DNA of 54,799 nucleotides from Gymnopus androsaceus JB14 (taxonomy: Eukaryota; Basidiomycota; Agaricomycetes; Agaricales; Omphalotaceae), in the NCBI GenBank assembly GCA_009733575.1, contig ML769786.1:1-54799 (forward strand), written 5' to 3'. Below, piece by piece: positions 1-10,941 of the stretch. The position numbers were made by a program, and so were the translations under genes. Under the pieces are notes generated by a model. The model was given only the letters and a program-made list of their open reading frames with translations. It had not been told where the DNA came from and did no database searches. How positions within the stretch are numbered: position 1 is the stretch's first letter; the number at the start of each line of letters is the position of its first letter.

Positions 1-135
1 TTTTTGTCAATTGAAAATCATGCTTACTTGGGCGATTTTCTAGACCGACATTTGTATAACTATCAAGTTCAAATTGTATAACGACTACCTTTATCAACTA
101 CTCAGAAAAACTTTGTATTCTAAAATTTAGACGAA

Positions 136-2093
136 ATGCCCTTGCCAATCATTCAAAATCCTTTCGCAAACATCGTAACTCGCTCAGCACCGAAGCGTGA
201 ACCTCATCTCTCGCCCTCGCCGAGTCCAATTCCACGACGCTATTCCAGGGCTATCGATCCTCTCGCTCGCAGGTCGCTCTCCAGCTCTCCTGCTCCTCGG
301 AATCGGATTCAAACGACGGAATCCGCCAATCTTTCTCGTAGGCCTAGCTCTGGCATTGGATTCTGGAGCTGGGATTCCGAAAAGGCGGAAATGGTTCTTC
401 ATCGGAAAACTAGTACTAAAGATGATTCGGAATCAGAGTTAGACGAGAGCTTAAACATCAAGGTATTCTTATTATCTCGTCAATTGTATCTACTAATTTT
501 CTAATTCTTACTTCGTAGAGCCCTGCAAAAGCCGAGATCACAACCAAATCTCCTTCGCTGGCTTTTGTTAAGCGAGGATCGTCTCATGGATCCACGCGCT
601 CAGATTCTCCTCGCCTTACTGGGGATACATCCGAGTCGTTTGAATACGATGACCCAGCTCTACTCGATGACAGAACCCCACCTTCCTCACCACCTCCATT
701 ACGCTTCAACACCAATTTCCAATTCGGCGATTGGATCCTCCCAGGCCGTAGAGATACCTCCATCCCTACTGACGTGGATTTCGCCAATTGGGCTGATGTA
801 TCGATCCCGAATTCATCCTTTGATAGCAACGACCCAGACACGTCGACCGATTCCGACTTTGCTGCACCACTAACGCCTATTCATAATGTTGGTCTTGGTC
901 TTGGTCTTGATTCCGGACTAGTAGGCCTTGGTTTTGGGTTTAAACCTCAAGCGAAAACGTTCTGCCATGACGGAGTCTTGTCTGATGCTTTTTTGGACGA
1001 GGCGTTGTCTACTTTTAGGGTTATGGAATCCGAGCTTGCTGCTGGCGCTGCCGTTCCTGGTTCTGTTATCGTCCAAGACGAAAGCCCAGTTCCAGATTCA
1101 CTCTGTGTTGGAAGGCTCGAAGGACGGCATGATGCGTACCACCTAGCCGCGGACGCTCCTCCAACTACGTTCACTGGAGCTGCAGCTGTTACCACTATGC
1201 CCGGTCCACGGAACGTTTACGAAGAATACGAGGACCTCGATTCTACGCCCAAACCTGTCCCCAAACCTGCTAGTGCCAAGAACGCAGGTGCAGGTGCAGG
1301 TCTAAATACCGTTCGTATCGCTTCCTCTCAATGCCGACGCCAGTTCTCGTCTCGTCAAGATTTCTATGCCTCTTCCGCTTCAGAATCACCATCGAAAGCA
1401 ATTCATCGCAAGAACAATGCAGTTGTTGTTCACAAGTCTCGTACAAATGCCAATGGTAGTGATAGCGGTGACGGTTCGGTGAAGGCGAAGGCAAAAACTA
1501 TTCAGCGAACGCGCTTGCAGACTCGGACTGTGCGTACCCCTAACTCGAATGAGTCCCAGTCCGTGTCTGAAGCACAGGCTCAGACTAGTACTCGCTCCTC
1601 CCCTATCAATGCAACTGCATCCATCTCTACGCCCAGTGGTAACGGTACGCCGAAATTCAAGCCTAGATCTAAACTCGAACCCGAGACCCTCGTTCGCGTA
1701 CGCGTAGCACGAGCAAGATCCAGTGGATCTGAGGCTCAGGCTACTAGGTATGGAAGAGACGTTACAGCGTCGACGATATTCAGCTCGTCCAGAACCAAGA
1801 ATTCCTCTTTTTCAAAGTCAAGCTCTTCGCGATCATCTAGCACTTGGAAATCGGTCCCATCTACTGGTCGTGCTGGAGCAGATGGTAGTGCTGCTGCTCA
1901 TGAGCAGAAAGCGGAAACGAAGGAAGGTGCAAATGACGGTACAGACGTGAATGCGAGGAAGAGAGTATCGATGTTGGTTGGGAGACCTGGGAGTCGAGAG
2001 CAGCGGCAGCAGGGAGGGGGATCCGGAAGGAAGCTCACTTTTTCTGACGGCTCGGGAAGGCTGGATTTGCAGCGGAGGATGTCTTGGAGGTAG
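136..2093 (+). CDS. Hypothetical Ser/Arg-rich low-complexity protein
   Basis: Two exons, 136-462 and 519-2093, separated by a 56-nt GT-AG intron; both flanking phases are 0, giving about 633 residues. I do not recognise a family. The protein is rich in Ser, Arg, Pro and Thr throughout, with SP, RS and poly-Ser runs (for example residues near the C-terminus spelling SSFSKSSSSRSSST) and Gly-rich patches. One more ordered stretch lies at the start of exon 2, with FQFGDWILPGR and FANWADVS. No signal peptide or membrane segment is visible, so a nuclear or cytoplasmic, largely disordered protein is likely. The start is the first ATG of an open frame, and the intron joins two long open frames without a stop. 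The ends could still be wrong by a small upstream exon. Function unknown. Confidence 0.6.
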
Positions 2094-4005
2094 GGCGACA
2101 ACGAGATTTTAGATTACAAGTTTGTGCTTGTACTACCGACTATAACTAGTATTAGTCCACCTTGGAATGAATGCGAAATATTCTTGAATGCTAGGTAGTA
2201 ACGTCCCAATTATAATTTTTAGCAATCTTATACAAGCGGGATACTCTGAAAATACCCTAAGTAAATCTATAAGGAGACTGGCCTGGAGGCCTGGTCCTGG
2301 ACAAGCGTTCTCCGGGTCATCCAGCTTCAATCTGTACGTGCGGAATTGTATGTTTTCGTTTTCTTTTCTGTATCGTCGGCGGCAGATATATTTTCTTTCT
2401 CAATCTGACGCCGCTTCCATAGCCCATCTTGATGAAAATTCAACGAGACGGAAGAGGAAGGAGACAACCAATCCAGGAAGGTATTAGCAAACCCATGTTA
2501 GATATAAACATAAAGAAGTTGAGACGACGTTCGCCTTCCTTCCCGTTGAATAATCATCTTCACAAGGATTGTGGAGCTTGTGCCATCTCGAATTTATTCG
2601 GTTGCCACTCCCAGTGCGTCCTGCTTGGATTTGGCTTGAATGACAGTAAAATTGTTTGGAGCGCCTTCAGCTCGTGATGAACCTTGATTTTTCTTTTTCT
2701 TTCTTTTTATTTGGCTGATATGACTGGTTGAACCATTCCATTCAGATGATCGGATTGTTTTTTTCTTGCATTCGAGACCGCCGATTGCGATCCACGGAAG
2801 GATACGCTAGTAAGTAAACGTTGAGCTGCATCCCGTATTTCTACTAAGCTTATTTTTAGTCGATTCTTCTATCATTCGTGACTAAATACGCATACACCAC
2901 TGCGCCACGGTAGGTGTGGCCTGGCTTACGAGCTGTACGATACGTGTTGTACGATACGTGTTTTTCCAAATATGTATGCATTTCTATCTTACGGAAGCAT
3001 ATTATATAGTATTTAGCTTGTCGGACAGCACTGTGACATACGGTTGATCACTAATCAGTCAAGGAAAAGATGCCTGGATAGGATACTAATAAGTATTCTA
3101 AGTATTCATCATCTATGCGCCGCGTGCGCTTCTATGACACTATGCCCATGTAAGTAGGTATGATCTCTCATTGCTTGGTCCCAGGATCTCCATGATTATG
3201 TCGACTGGTGGAGATATTCAGTGAGTACACTGGCAGCAGATCGATCGGATGCGCAAGTTCGGTCTTCTTGCCTTGACTTTTTTTTATTTAAAAAAAAGAA
3301 GTCTGAGTCTGCTTCCACCAACTGACTCCCTCGTAAGTAAGATACTACATTCGGGTACAGCATTCAAAGCTTGGTAACGATATCCGAAAGCCTGGTGTGA
3401 TCACTGATTCAGTGAGATGGGCAACTGCATTCGGGGAGAGACGTCAGACGATACGCGGAAACGTTTGCATCTGGGCGTCGAAACTGGATGCAGTTTGAAT
3501 ATACTACGCAGTCGTTGAACGGCGTAGCCGTCTCGGCGTGCTTATCCATCCAGTCATTTAGTCCAACTTAATTCAAAATCTCATCCGTTGACGAAAGTAA
3601 TACCTAGGATGTGTGTAAAACACACGTTGGTCTACACTCACCATCTATGGATTCAGTTGAGGCCAGAAGTGGAAGGTGAGCTTAGATTTTACTTTTCAGA
3701 TTGGGTCTGCCTCCCGGGCCCCTAGAGCATATGCCCAGGTAAACTTCCGCCGTGCTCATTCAAAGCTCCACCTTTAAACATGTTAATTTTGATGACGCTT
3801 TTATGATACAAGACGGAAGGAGGCTCACGACTATAATAATTACGAACGCTGCAAATCAGTTCAAGTTGCGCTGGGCGCATTCATAATGATTCATTCAAAC
3901 AAGGAAATGAGTGAGCGGTGTTGAACTGAGCCACCCGTAACCGTAATACATAAAAGCACAGGAGATGACAACAGGAAGAGCTCTGGATCTGGATCTGGAG
4001 CTAGA
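2094..4005. other. Intergenic, no gene seen
   Basis: No reading frame here has coding character. It contains short A/T runs, including an imperfect hairpin of poly-T and poly-A around 3270-3302, and a short direct repeat of the motif GTACGATACGTG at about 2935-2961. Nothing else could be supported. Confidence 0.5.
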
Positions 4006-4069
4006 ACAAGGCTGGACTCACACTAATTGTTGTATAGTAGTACAACAATTAGTGTGAGTCCAGCCTTGT
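4006..4069. repeat. Perfect 29-bp inverted repeat (hairpin)
   Basis: The 29 bases at 4006-4034 are the exact reverse complement of 4041-4069, with a 6-base spacer TAGTAG. The arms begin ACAAGGCTGGACTCACAC and meet at TTGTTGTA/TACAACAA. A perfect stem of this length next to degenerate sequence suggests recent origin, for example a snap-back duplication or the end of a foldback element. It lies far from any gene. Confidence 0.85.
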
Positions 4070-5271
4070 ACTTACCGGTAACCCTGAAAATATACTATTT
4101 CCTTCGGTGCGGATTTTTGCTGAAGTCCTGGAATTCAGAGAGCAAGACGAAAGTCTCCGCACTGTCACAAAGACTCGTGGAGATTAATTGCGTTATTCTT
4201 GAGACTGGAACAATGTCCTCGGACTCAGAGCCTGCGGTGTATCTATCACAAACCAAAAGGACCATCTAGAAGGGTGCGATAGCGATATGAGCTGTTGTCG
4301 CAGATTATAGTTTACAAGGCAAGATCTAATTTAGTACATTTAAGTCCTTCGCTCTTCCTTCCCCTTCTCCAGTACCATCCACGCAATATAGAATATTTAA
4401 TCACTTGGGACTGGGCATATATGATAGATGCGATATGAAGACCGCAAAAAAATTCAAAAAGTGGTGATGGTGAATAAATGGCAATCGGAGGAAGGCAGAA
4501 CCGTAGTAGAGCTAAATATAAAATAAGTATCGACGCATTAGTTCAAGCGCAGTGGGGTATATGCGTGACAAACGAAGAATATACCTTGACGTGAGCTCTG
4601 AGCTCTCCTACGCCTTCAGAGGACATGTGGGGGCATGTTCACCACGCCAACCACAGATACCACATTGAGGAGCATCATGGCCATAGCTGCTCATACCGGA
4701 TGATTCGGTGTTCAAGAGCTCGAAGGTAACTGGACGGGATGATTGAGCACACGCGTCATGGGGAACGCAGGATGTACTGAGCAGAACTATGGTTGGATTT
4801 GTGCACATGCTGAATGAGAGAGTGAATCGGTGGATTACTGAGCTGATGAGGATGATAAATAGACTCAGTCGTCTTTTATCTCTTTTTTTTACAGTTTACG
4901 GCATTAACACCTTCAAGTCAGTGTTGAGTCAGTGGCGCCAGTGGGCTTGCAAAGATGTCAATAATTGAATGCAGCCTGTGAGCAAGGATGAACTTTGATG
5001 AACTGATTCATGAGCTGTTCATGAGCCATTCCAGTAGGTCGAGAAAGGAAGTTTGAGCTAATATGTATAAAAGGAACGCCTGAAACTCTTCCGACTTCAG
5101 CTGTGGTGTCAGAACCACCCTGTTATGAGGAGTTCAGTCACACGACCGAAGGAGCTACGCGATGAATATATATTGGTAGTACTGAAGACCCTGTGCACTG
5201 GAGTCTCTGCTTCTGCAACAACAGTGTTGTTGTCATCGTGCTTGCTCATTGTCAAGGAAACACCGTCAAAA
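4070..5271. other. Intergenic, no gene seen
   Basis: Only short frames occur on either strand and none has splice-compatible neighbours or a recognisable motif. Nothing further could be supported. Confidence 0.45.
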
Positions 5272-5443
5272 TTAATTCAAGCGGACCCTTCAGGATGATT
5301 TTAGCGGCCTGTCATAATAAGGCAGCAGAGGATGGATCGAAGCTATGATGCTGCATCTTAATTCAAGCGGACCCTTCAGGATGATTTAGCGGCCTGTTAC
5401 AATAAGGCAGCCGAGGATGGATCGAAGGTATGATGCTGCATCA
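5272..5443 (+). repeat. Tandem duplication, 86-bp unit, two copies
   Basis: Two head-to-tail copies of an 86-base unit begin at 5272 and 5358 with TTAATTCAAGCGGACCCTTC. Copies differ by a few substitutions and single-base indels (for example GATTTTAGC versus GATTTAGC), so the duplication is not brand new. Confidence 0.8.
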
Positions 5444-5684
5444 TCGAGGAACCTCGAAAAAACTTTTTCGTTGACTGCCATGCGGTTCTGGATGGACCAT
5501 TGGCCTGAAGCGCAAGGCTAGTATTATCCATAACCGATGGGAAGCTTGAGTTTATTTCTCTTACTTAATGATGCCACTACTGCTGCCGGTACTTGTAGAA
5601 TCGCCATCGTAGCGGTAGATCGTAAGTCCATCCCCTATGGAGTGGACTTATGCTTGTGAGGATTCAAGAGAAGCGGCGTCATTG

Positions 5685-6095
5685 AATGTTGATAAAGCTT
5701 CCAGTGGGGTGGACAAGAGCAAGCGAGTCGAAGATGCTAGGAAGCATCGGGGATATTATTATGATCATGAAGTGTTCCAACTTCTCAGATTGCGTTTGGG
5801 CTTTTGAGAACAGGAGAAATCCGTCCGGGATCCGAGTCAATGGCCAGATCCTAGGAAGCCTATTGACAAGGCTCTCGGAGTGGAGCTGGCCGATTTGGTT
5901 TCAAAAACCTATTCAATAGGTCTGGAATTGAAGTTACCCATGGTGTTCACTAAGGGATGGGCACGTTTAACACATTCCTGCTCAGACCAATCCTCTGATA
6001 TGGATACTAGGGAGACGGTTCAATCGTCGCGGAAACGACTAGCTGATCGAGGCTTAGATTCTTCCCGAAAGAACACGTTTGCGAAAGGTAGGTAG
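5685..6095 (+). pseudogene. Decayed coding fragment, unknown family
   Basis: One frame reads through this interval with protein-like composition (VDKSKRVEDARKHRGYYY, then WPDPRKPIDKALGVELADLV) but is broken by a TGA at 5805-5807 and has no convincing start. The absence of a matching intron around the stop favours a pseudogene remnant. I do not recognise the family. A further open stretch at 6561-6809 on the same strand may be another piece of the same relic. Confidence 0.3.
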
Positions 6096-6180
6096 GTAAA
6101 CCGGCGCGGTCCCATTGAGAAACAAAGGGGTTCCGTGCTACGCACATAGCGCCTATATGTGCCACGGGCACCTAATGTTC

Positions 6181-6340
6181 ACGCCGTTGTGGCAAGCAGT
6201 TATGACTACTCGGCTCGCGACGCTGGCACTAGGCGCGAAGGAAACCAGGGTATGTCATGTGTACGCCGTTGTGGCAAGCAGTGAAGAACCACTCGGCGCG
6301 CGACATTCACACTAGGTACCAAGGAAACCCGGGTGTTAGG
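6181..6340 (+). repeat. Imperfect tandem duplication, about 82-bp unit
   Basis: Copies begin at 6181 and 6263 with ACGCCGTTGTGGCAAGCAGT and both run through CACTAGG and AAGGAAACC. They have diverged by several substitutions and small indels. Confidence 0.65.
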
Positions 6341-7634
6341 TGCATTATGCAATGCTAGTAGCAGTGAGACCGAGGAGAGGAGAGCCCATTTAAATTAATT
6401 CCCAATAAGACGAGGCCGGTACAGTTCTGGTGCAGGAATCCAGGCTTCCTTGCCCTCATTCTGACTATTTTCGGGCGGAGTTCGATTGCAGTGAGGGCGG
6501 TCATGAGGTAAATAAGTACCCTCGTCTCGCGATTGGCCCTTTCTCCGAGTTTTCTGGGCTTTGCCAGACGAGACGGCTGCTCAATACTTTACCGAAGTTG
6601 TAGAGTCCCTCCGATTCCTGCCCAAAGTGGGACGTAGTCTGAAGACTGGTATTTATGTGCTCAGTTTTGCATTGCAGAAGGATGCGAGCGAGTTTGCGGA
6701 TCAATGGGCGCAGAATTTTGGTTCATCTTCGCTGAAATTTTATGGTAGTGTTACCGTTCGAGCTTCGGGCCTCTCGATACAGGGGTTTCCACAGGGGCTG
6801 AGCGTGTAATATTTCTAGTACGGCGAACGTTGGTATCTTTATCAGATCACTCTCGTATTTGCTTGTCGGTTGCTAGCGAAATGATCAAGAGGTACCCATT
6901 GAACAAGGAGCCAGGAATTCCATTGAATATTCCGGTATTTGACGCGGAGGTTGACAAATTATATCAGTAGACACTGGATATTGACAATATATCAGTAGAC
7001 ACTGGATAGTGCGAAATATCCTGTAGAAGCTTTGAAGAATTCTATGGTCCTGTATTTTATGCCGATGATCCTGTCACATGGGTCGAGTATGGGATACTTT
7101 GCCATTTCTTCCAGAAATGGTACTTTGCGAGTCCCTGGGCTAAGCAACAACAGGCAGGGCGGAAGTTCTTTCACGGATGCGATTAGATAATGTGGTTACT
7201 GGGCAGGTCGTCATTTATCTACAGGCTGGAAAATTGCAAATAGTGATGTCTAGAAAGACGTCTGCCTGTTTTTGAGGTTTCGTCTAGCCACAACGAGGTT
7301 CGGCACGATACATACATACTTGGATTCCTCGAATTTCGCTTCCAAAGCACCTGCACCTGATAGTAAGGTTTATTGGTAGAGATTGATGAAACCAACTCCG
7401 CATTGAAATAACAGATGAAGGAAAGTCATTGATCATAAAGCATAGATGCACCAGATCGAGTTGAAGAAAAATTACCAGACGGAGATGATAATGATGAGGT
7501 CTGGTGGTCGATGATTACGTCTTTCTCGCATAGTAAAGAGGGAGATATATTATGGTTCAAATAGGCAGGATGAGTAGGGAAAACTCTACAGGAGGAACGA
7601 TGATGCTGGAATGAACCTTGTGATAAGCGCGCGT
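6341..7634. other. Intergenic, no intact gene
   Basis: There is a short near-perfect direct repeat of ATATCAGTAGACACTGGATA at about 6961-7008. Short open stretches, such as 6561-6809 on plus, look coding-like but have no start, end or partner exon. No gene can be supported. Confidence 0.4.
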
Positions 7635-8343
7635 TTATTGCTGTTTTCAAAAAAAGTTGGCGAAAGTGCCGGAGCGGCGCTTTTCATAAAGTTTTCGAGA
7701 GTCGAGTTTATATCGCTCGTAGATCACTCAGTTTTGTAGCTACTACCTTGTAATTAATTTTCATGGAATCTATGGGTCTCTACGTAGCGCCCCGTCTAAT
7801 TCTCTAAACGGTTTGAGTACTATTGCATGTTCATAGGTTGCCGCCCTGGGGCACTGTTCAAGCAGATTTTTCTGCCTTCTCGAGAGATTTTAGAATGAAT
7901 ATTGTGCTAAGAGGGTGTATTGAAGGTCCAGACATAGTAGCCATAACCCTACAATGGATGAATAACAGGAAAGAGTAGCGCAGATGACAAGCACGCCACA
8001 AACCAGCCTCAGTCTATCTGGAAGACTGCAAACTATGCATTATTCAATCTAATACCTCTAAACTACTCTAATATGCATTGATTCGAGCCATAGCCAGAAG
8101 AACTCCGCTTACAGCAGCATCCTGGATGGTTAACCCATGAACTTGCGAAGGTACTCAAACCTCTTAGAAAATCAGATGGGGCGCTACGTAGAGACCCATA
8201 GATTCCATAAGAATTAATTACAAGGTAATAACAACAAAACTGAGTGATCTACGAGCGATATAAACTCGACCCTCGAAAACTCGAAAATTTTATGAAAAGC
8301 GCCGCTCCGGCACTTTCGCCAACTTTTTTGAAAACAGCAATAA
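7635..8343. mobile_element. Putative non-autonomous TIR element (foldback/MITE-like)
   Basis: The outer arms, about 7635-7845 and 8127-8343, are reverse complements of each other. They share TTGCTGTTTTCAAAAAA at the ends, then GCGAAAGTGCCGGAGCGGCG and CGCTCGTAGATCACTCAGTT further in, and weaken towards a centre of about 280 bp. The ends read TA-TTGCTG...CAGCAA-TA, which is compatible with a TA target duplication as in Tc1/mariner-type elements, but the flanking bases are themselves part of the palindrome so this is not proof. No transposase is encoded. It is probably a non-autonomous or internally deleted DNA transposon. Confidence 0.65.
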
Positions 8344-8370
8344 GTACATATCTCGAAAACTAATCAAACC

Positions 8371-9115
8371 GGGTGACCACACAACCGGACACTCTCACAT
8401 TCGTTCCTGAAGCTCACGCTCACGCTTACGTTCGCGTAGCTCACACTCACATTGGCATACCATTTATGGTAAGTCAATCGGTTAAGCTGGGCATTAATCG
8501 CGGCCGCAGGCCGCTACGGCGTTCAGAGCTAGCCCTAACAATGCCCCCGGGTTAGCTGGTTAGCGGTTAGGGTTGGTTAGGTTAGGGGTTGGCGCCGAAG
8601 GCGCTGGTTAGAGGTTAGGGTGAGCCGAAGGGCCTGAGGACATTTTGAATGTGCAAAATGAGGCTTTAGAGTGCGGGCCCGAAATTTTGCACGCCGGAGA
8701 CCGAATCTTACCGAATGTGAGGTGTGAGCTGCTGAATATGGAATGTGAGATCAGGGCCGTGAGTGTGTCCGATTGTGTATATACCCAAACACAAAAGCCT
8801 CATTTTGCACATTCAAAATGTCCTCAGGCCCTTCGGGCTCACCCTAACCTCTAACCAGCGCCTTCGGCGCCAACCCCTAACCTAACCAACCCTAACCGCT
8901 AGCCAGCTAACCCGGGACGCATCTTGGGGCATTGTTTGGGCTAGCGGAGCTAGCCCTTAACGCCGTAGCGGCCTGCGGCCGCGATTAATGCCCAGCTTAA
9001 CCGATTGACTTACCATAAATGGTATGTCAATGTGAGTGTGAGCTATGCTGAGCTATGCGAACGTGAGCGTGAGCTTCAGGAACGAATGTGAAGGTGTCCG
9101 GTTGTGTGGTCACCC
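8371..9115. mobile_element. Putative long-TIR element with telomere-like tracts
   Basis: Arms at about 8371-8667 and 8794-9115 are near-identical reverse complements starting GGGTGACCACACAACCGGAC, with a spacer of about 125 bp. Each arm carries GTTAGGGTTGGTTAGGTTAGG, or its complement, a run of TTAGGG-like words, and the GC-rich palindrome GCGGCCGCAGGCCGC. The right arm has two small insertions relative to the left. The 9-mer AATCAAACC lies immediately left of the element (8362-8370) and again at 9122-9130, six bases beyond the right TIR, so it may be a target-site duplication; 8-9 bp is typical of hAT or Mutator-like elements. Spurious short frames inside are palindrome by-products. No transposase is present. 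Confidence 0.65.
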
Positions 9116-9130
9116 CACAAAAATCAAACC

Positions 9131-10941
9131 AGCTTCAGGATTTTAATTTGCTCTTGAAAGGCGCGATGGGACAATAAACCGCCCTACGCTAAAATGGCTA
9201 TGTAAGTTCTTGGGTTGATTCAACACTACCAGACTACCGCTACCATGTTGTTCAAAGTATCTTACTCTGCTAGTAAAAGCCTTAGTAGTAAAGGTCATTC
9301 TCCCTCGCCTCCGATGCGCAGGGCTAAGCTTGGCAGAGTTGGTCCCATATCATTGCTCTTTAACTCTCGTGGGTCTTCATTCAATCATCTCCAGATGTCC
9401 TTCAGTTATTCAACATTGAACACAATCTACTTTGCACGCGGTACGCCTCAACGACGGCTGTTCAGGACGTCAACAATATTGAGACTACTGTTTTTTCCCC
9501 GCCTGTGGGAGTCGTCTTGCTCTGATCTAATGTGCTTCTGCAGAGCTTCGCTGCCACATATTGCTTAAAGAGCTGTGGCAGTTCTGCGATTTAGATCAAA
9601 TTGACAGCAATGAGAATCTCAAATATTTCTCGCCCGAAAACACCAACTTGAAAGCTCATATATTGCAGGACATCTTGAAGACATCTAGCAAACCACCTTG
9701 TGCTAGTACTCCATTTTGATTTTCGCAACCTTCTCAACCCTGGAGCTTCGGACACATTCACAGACGCAGGTTTCCGTGAGCGATTGAGCTCTGAAACCAG
9801 AGGTGCACTGGAGAAATATGCCAGCAAATGTTCTGAGAAGGGTGTGCTAGGCCTTCGCCCAATCAATGACCCTTCCCAACTTTCGTTGACCTCGGAGATG
9901 TGTCAATATTTACCAGTACGTTTATCCTTAAACCTTCGGAGATTCTTGTCTCACAATATACTGCAGAAACGGTCTGATTATACAACCATCATCACTAGTA
10001 ACTGTTGACGATTACGACGTTCCTCTCTTGAATGCACCGGCGGGAAAAGCAGCGGTTGTGGAAGATGCTATTGAAGAGCTGTTTTATAAGGATATTTTGG
10101 CGGTGTTCGGGGTTATGGGAAGTGGGATTCAGGAACACGGCGCGCCGGCAAAGAGGATTGCGAAGTATCTGGGCCTGATCGACCACAGCCCAGGTTGAAG
10201 AGGCCATTCGGGGATTGGTGGCAGATGAAGTCATGTATCTTGGCTTAACCTTGTCTCCCGTAGGCAGACTCTCGCAAGCAAGCTTGCTATATTTAGAGTC
10301 TGCACAAATTCACGCCGCGTCACCAGGACCTCGATTTTCAAGTGCCTGCCGTTTCCTTTTATATCAAGTATTCCCTTATATATCGAATATCTCCCTTTTG
10401 GAATGATGGTTCATCGCCAGTAAGCGCCAGCTCCTTGCTCGTTTATTTCTATCTCTGTGAGCGTACGATTCACGTTCAATAATGATTTCTTCACATAGAC
10501 ATGTATGGCCATCATTAGAGCTGAATTGGTTAGATAATGAGCCCATTAACGTGTTCACATAGGACTCGCGTCGAAAATTTTCTGAAATTAGGCGCTCACA
10601 CGTGAGTGAAAAATCGAACTACGGTTAGGGCCCATTAATCTTGATCAGACTAGGCTTAACCCAGAAGATAGAGGTTAAGAGTCGACGGGTCCACTGATCT
10701 GCAGGGGATTCTGTCACCTGTGTTCCATGGAGGTCACAAATTTGCTCGCCGTTGATCTGACAGAGTTCGGAATTTCGCAGACATAGTAAATATAAGTAAC
10801 TGCATGTCTCTACACATTTTCACTATACTTAAGAAGATTTTTTGGTCAGTGTGTAAAGTAGTACTTGCAACCACGCAAGTGATAATGGACAACTCCTTCA
10901 AATAAATCATTATGCTCATCCTAAATAAGTCTTCCCGTTCA
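9131..10941. other. Gene-poor stretch with coding relics
   Basis: Apart from the relic annotated at 9700-10240 there is no gene that can be supported. Frames at 9215-9568 are open but lack motifs, and no splice join extends them. Confidence 0.4.
9700..10240 (+). pseudogene. Decayed coding fragment, unknown family
   Basis: Three successive open pieces on the plus strand have protein-like composition. They are about 9700-9930 (FRNLLNPGASDTFTDAGF, SEKGVLGLRPINDPSQL), about 9970-10197 (DDYDVPLLNAPAGKAAVVED, HGAPAKRIAKYLGL), and, in another frame, from about 10187 (QVEEAIRGLVADEVMYLGL). The junctions do not resolve into clean phase-matched introns, and the last join needs a frameshift. This looks like a broken gene. 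I do not recognise the family with any certainty. Confidence 0.35.

Noticed and set aside
8550..8592. TTAGGG-like tracts as an internal telomere
   Set aside because: The words are degenerate, short and mirrored in the opposite arm of the inverted repeat, so they belong to the element and not to a chromosome end or fusion.
8373..8854. Short ORFs inside the inverted repeat
   Set aside because: Their composition comes from the palindromic arms, and the same sequence is open on both strands.
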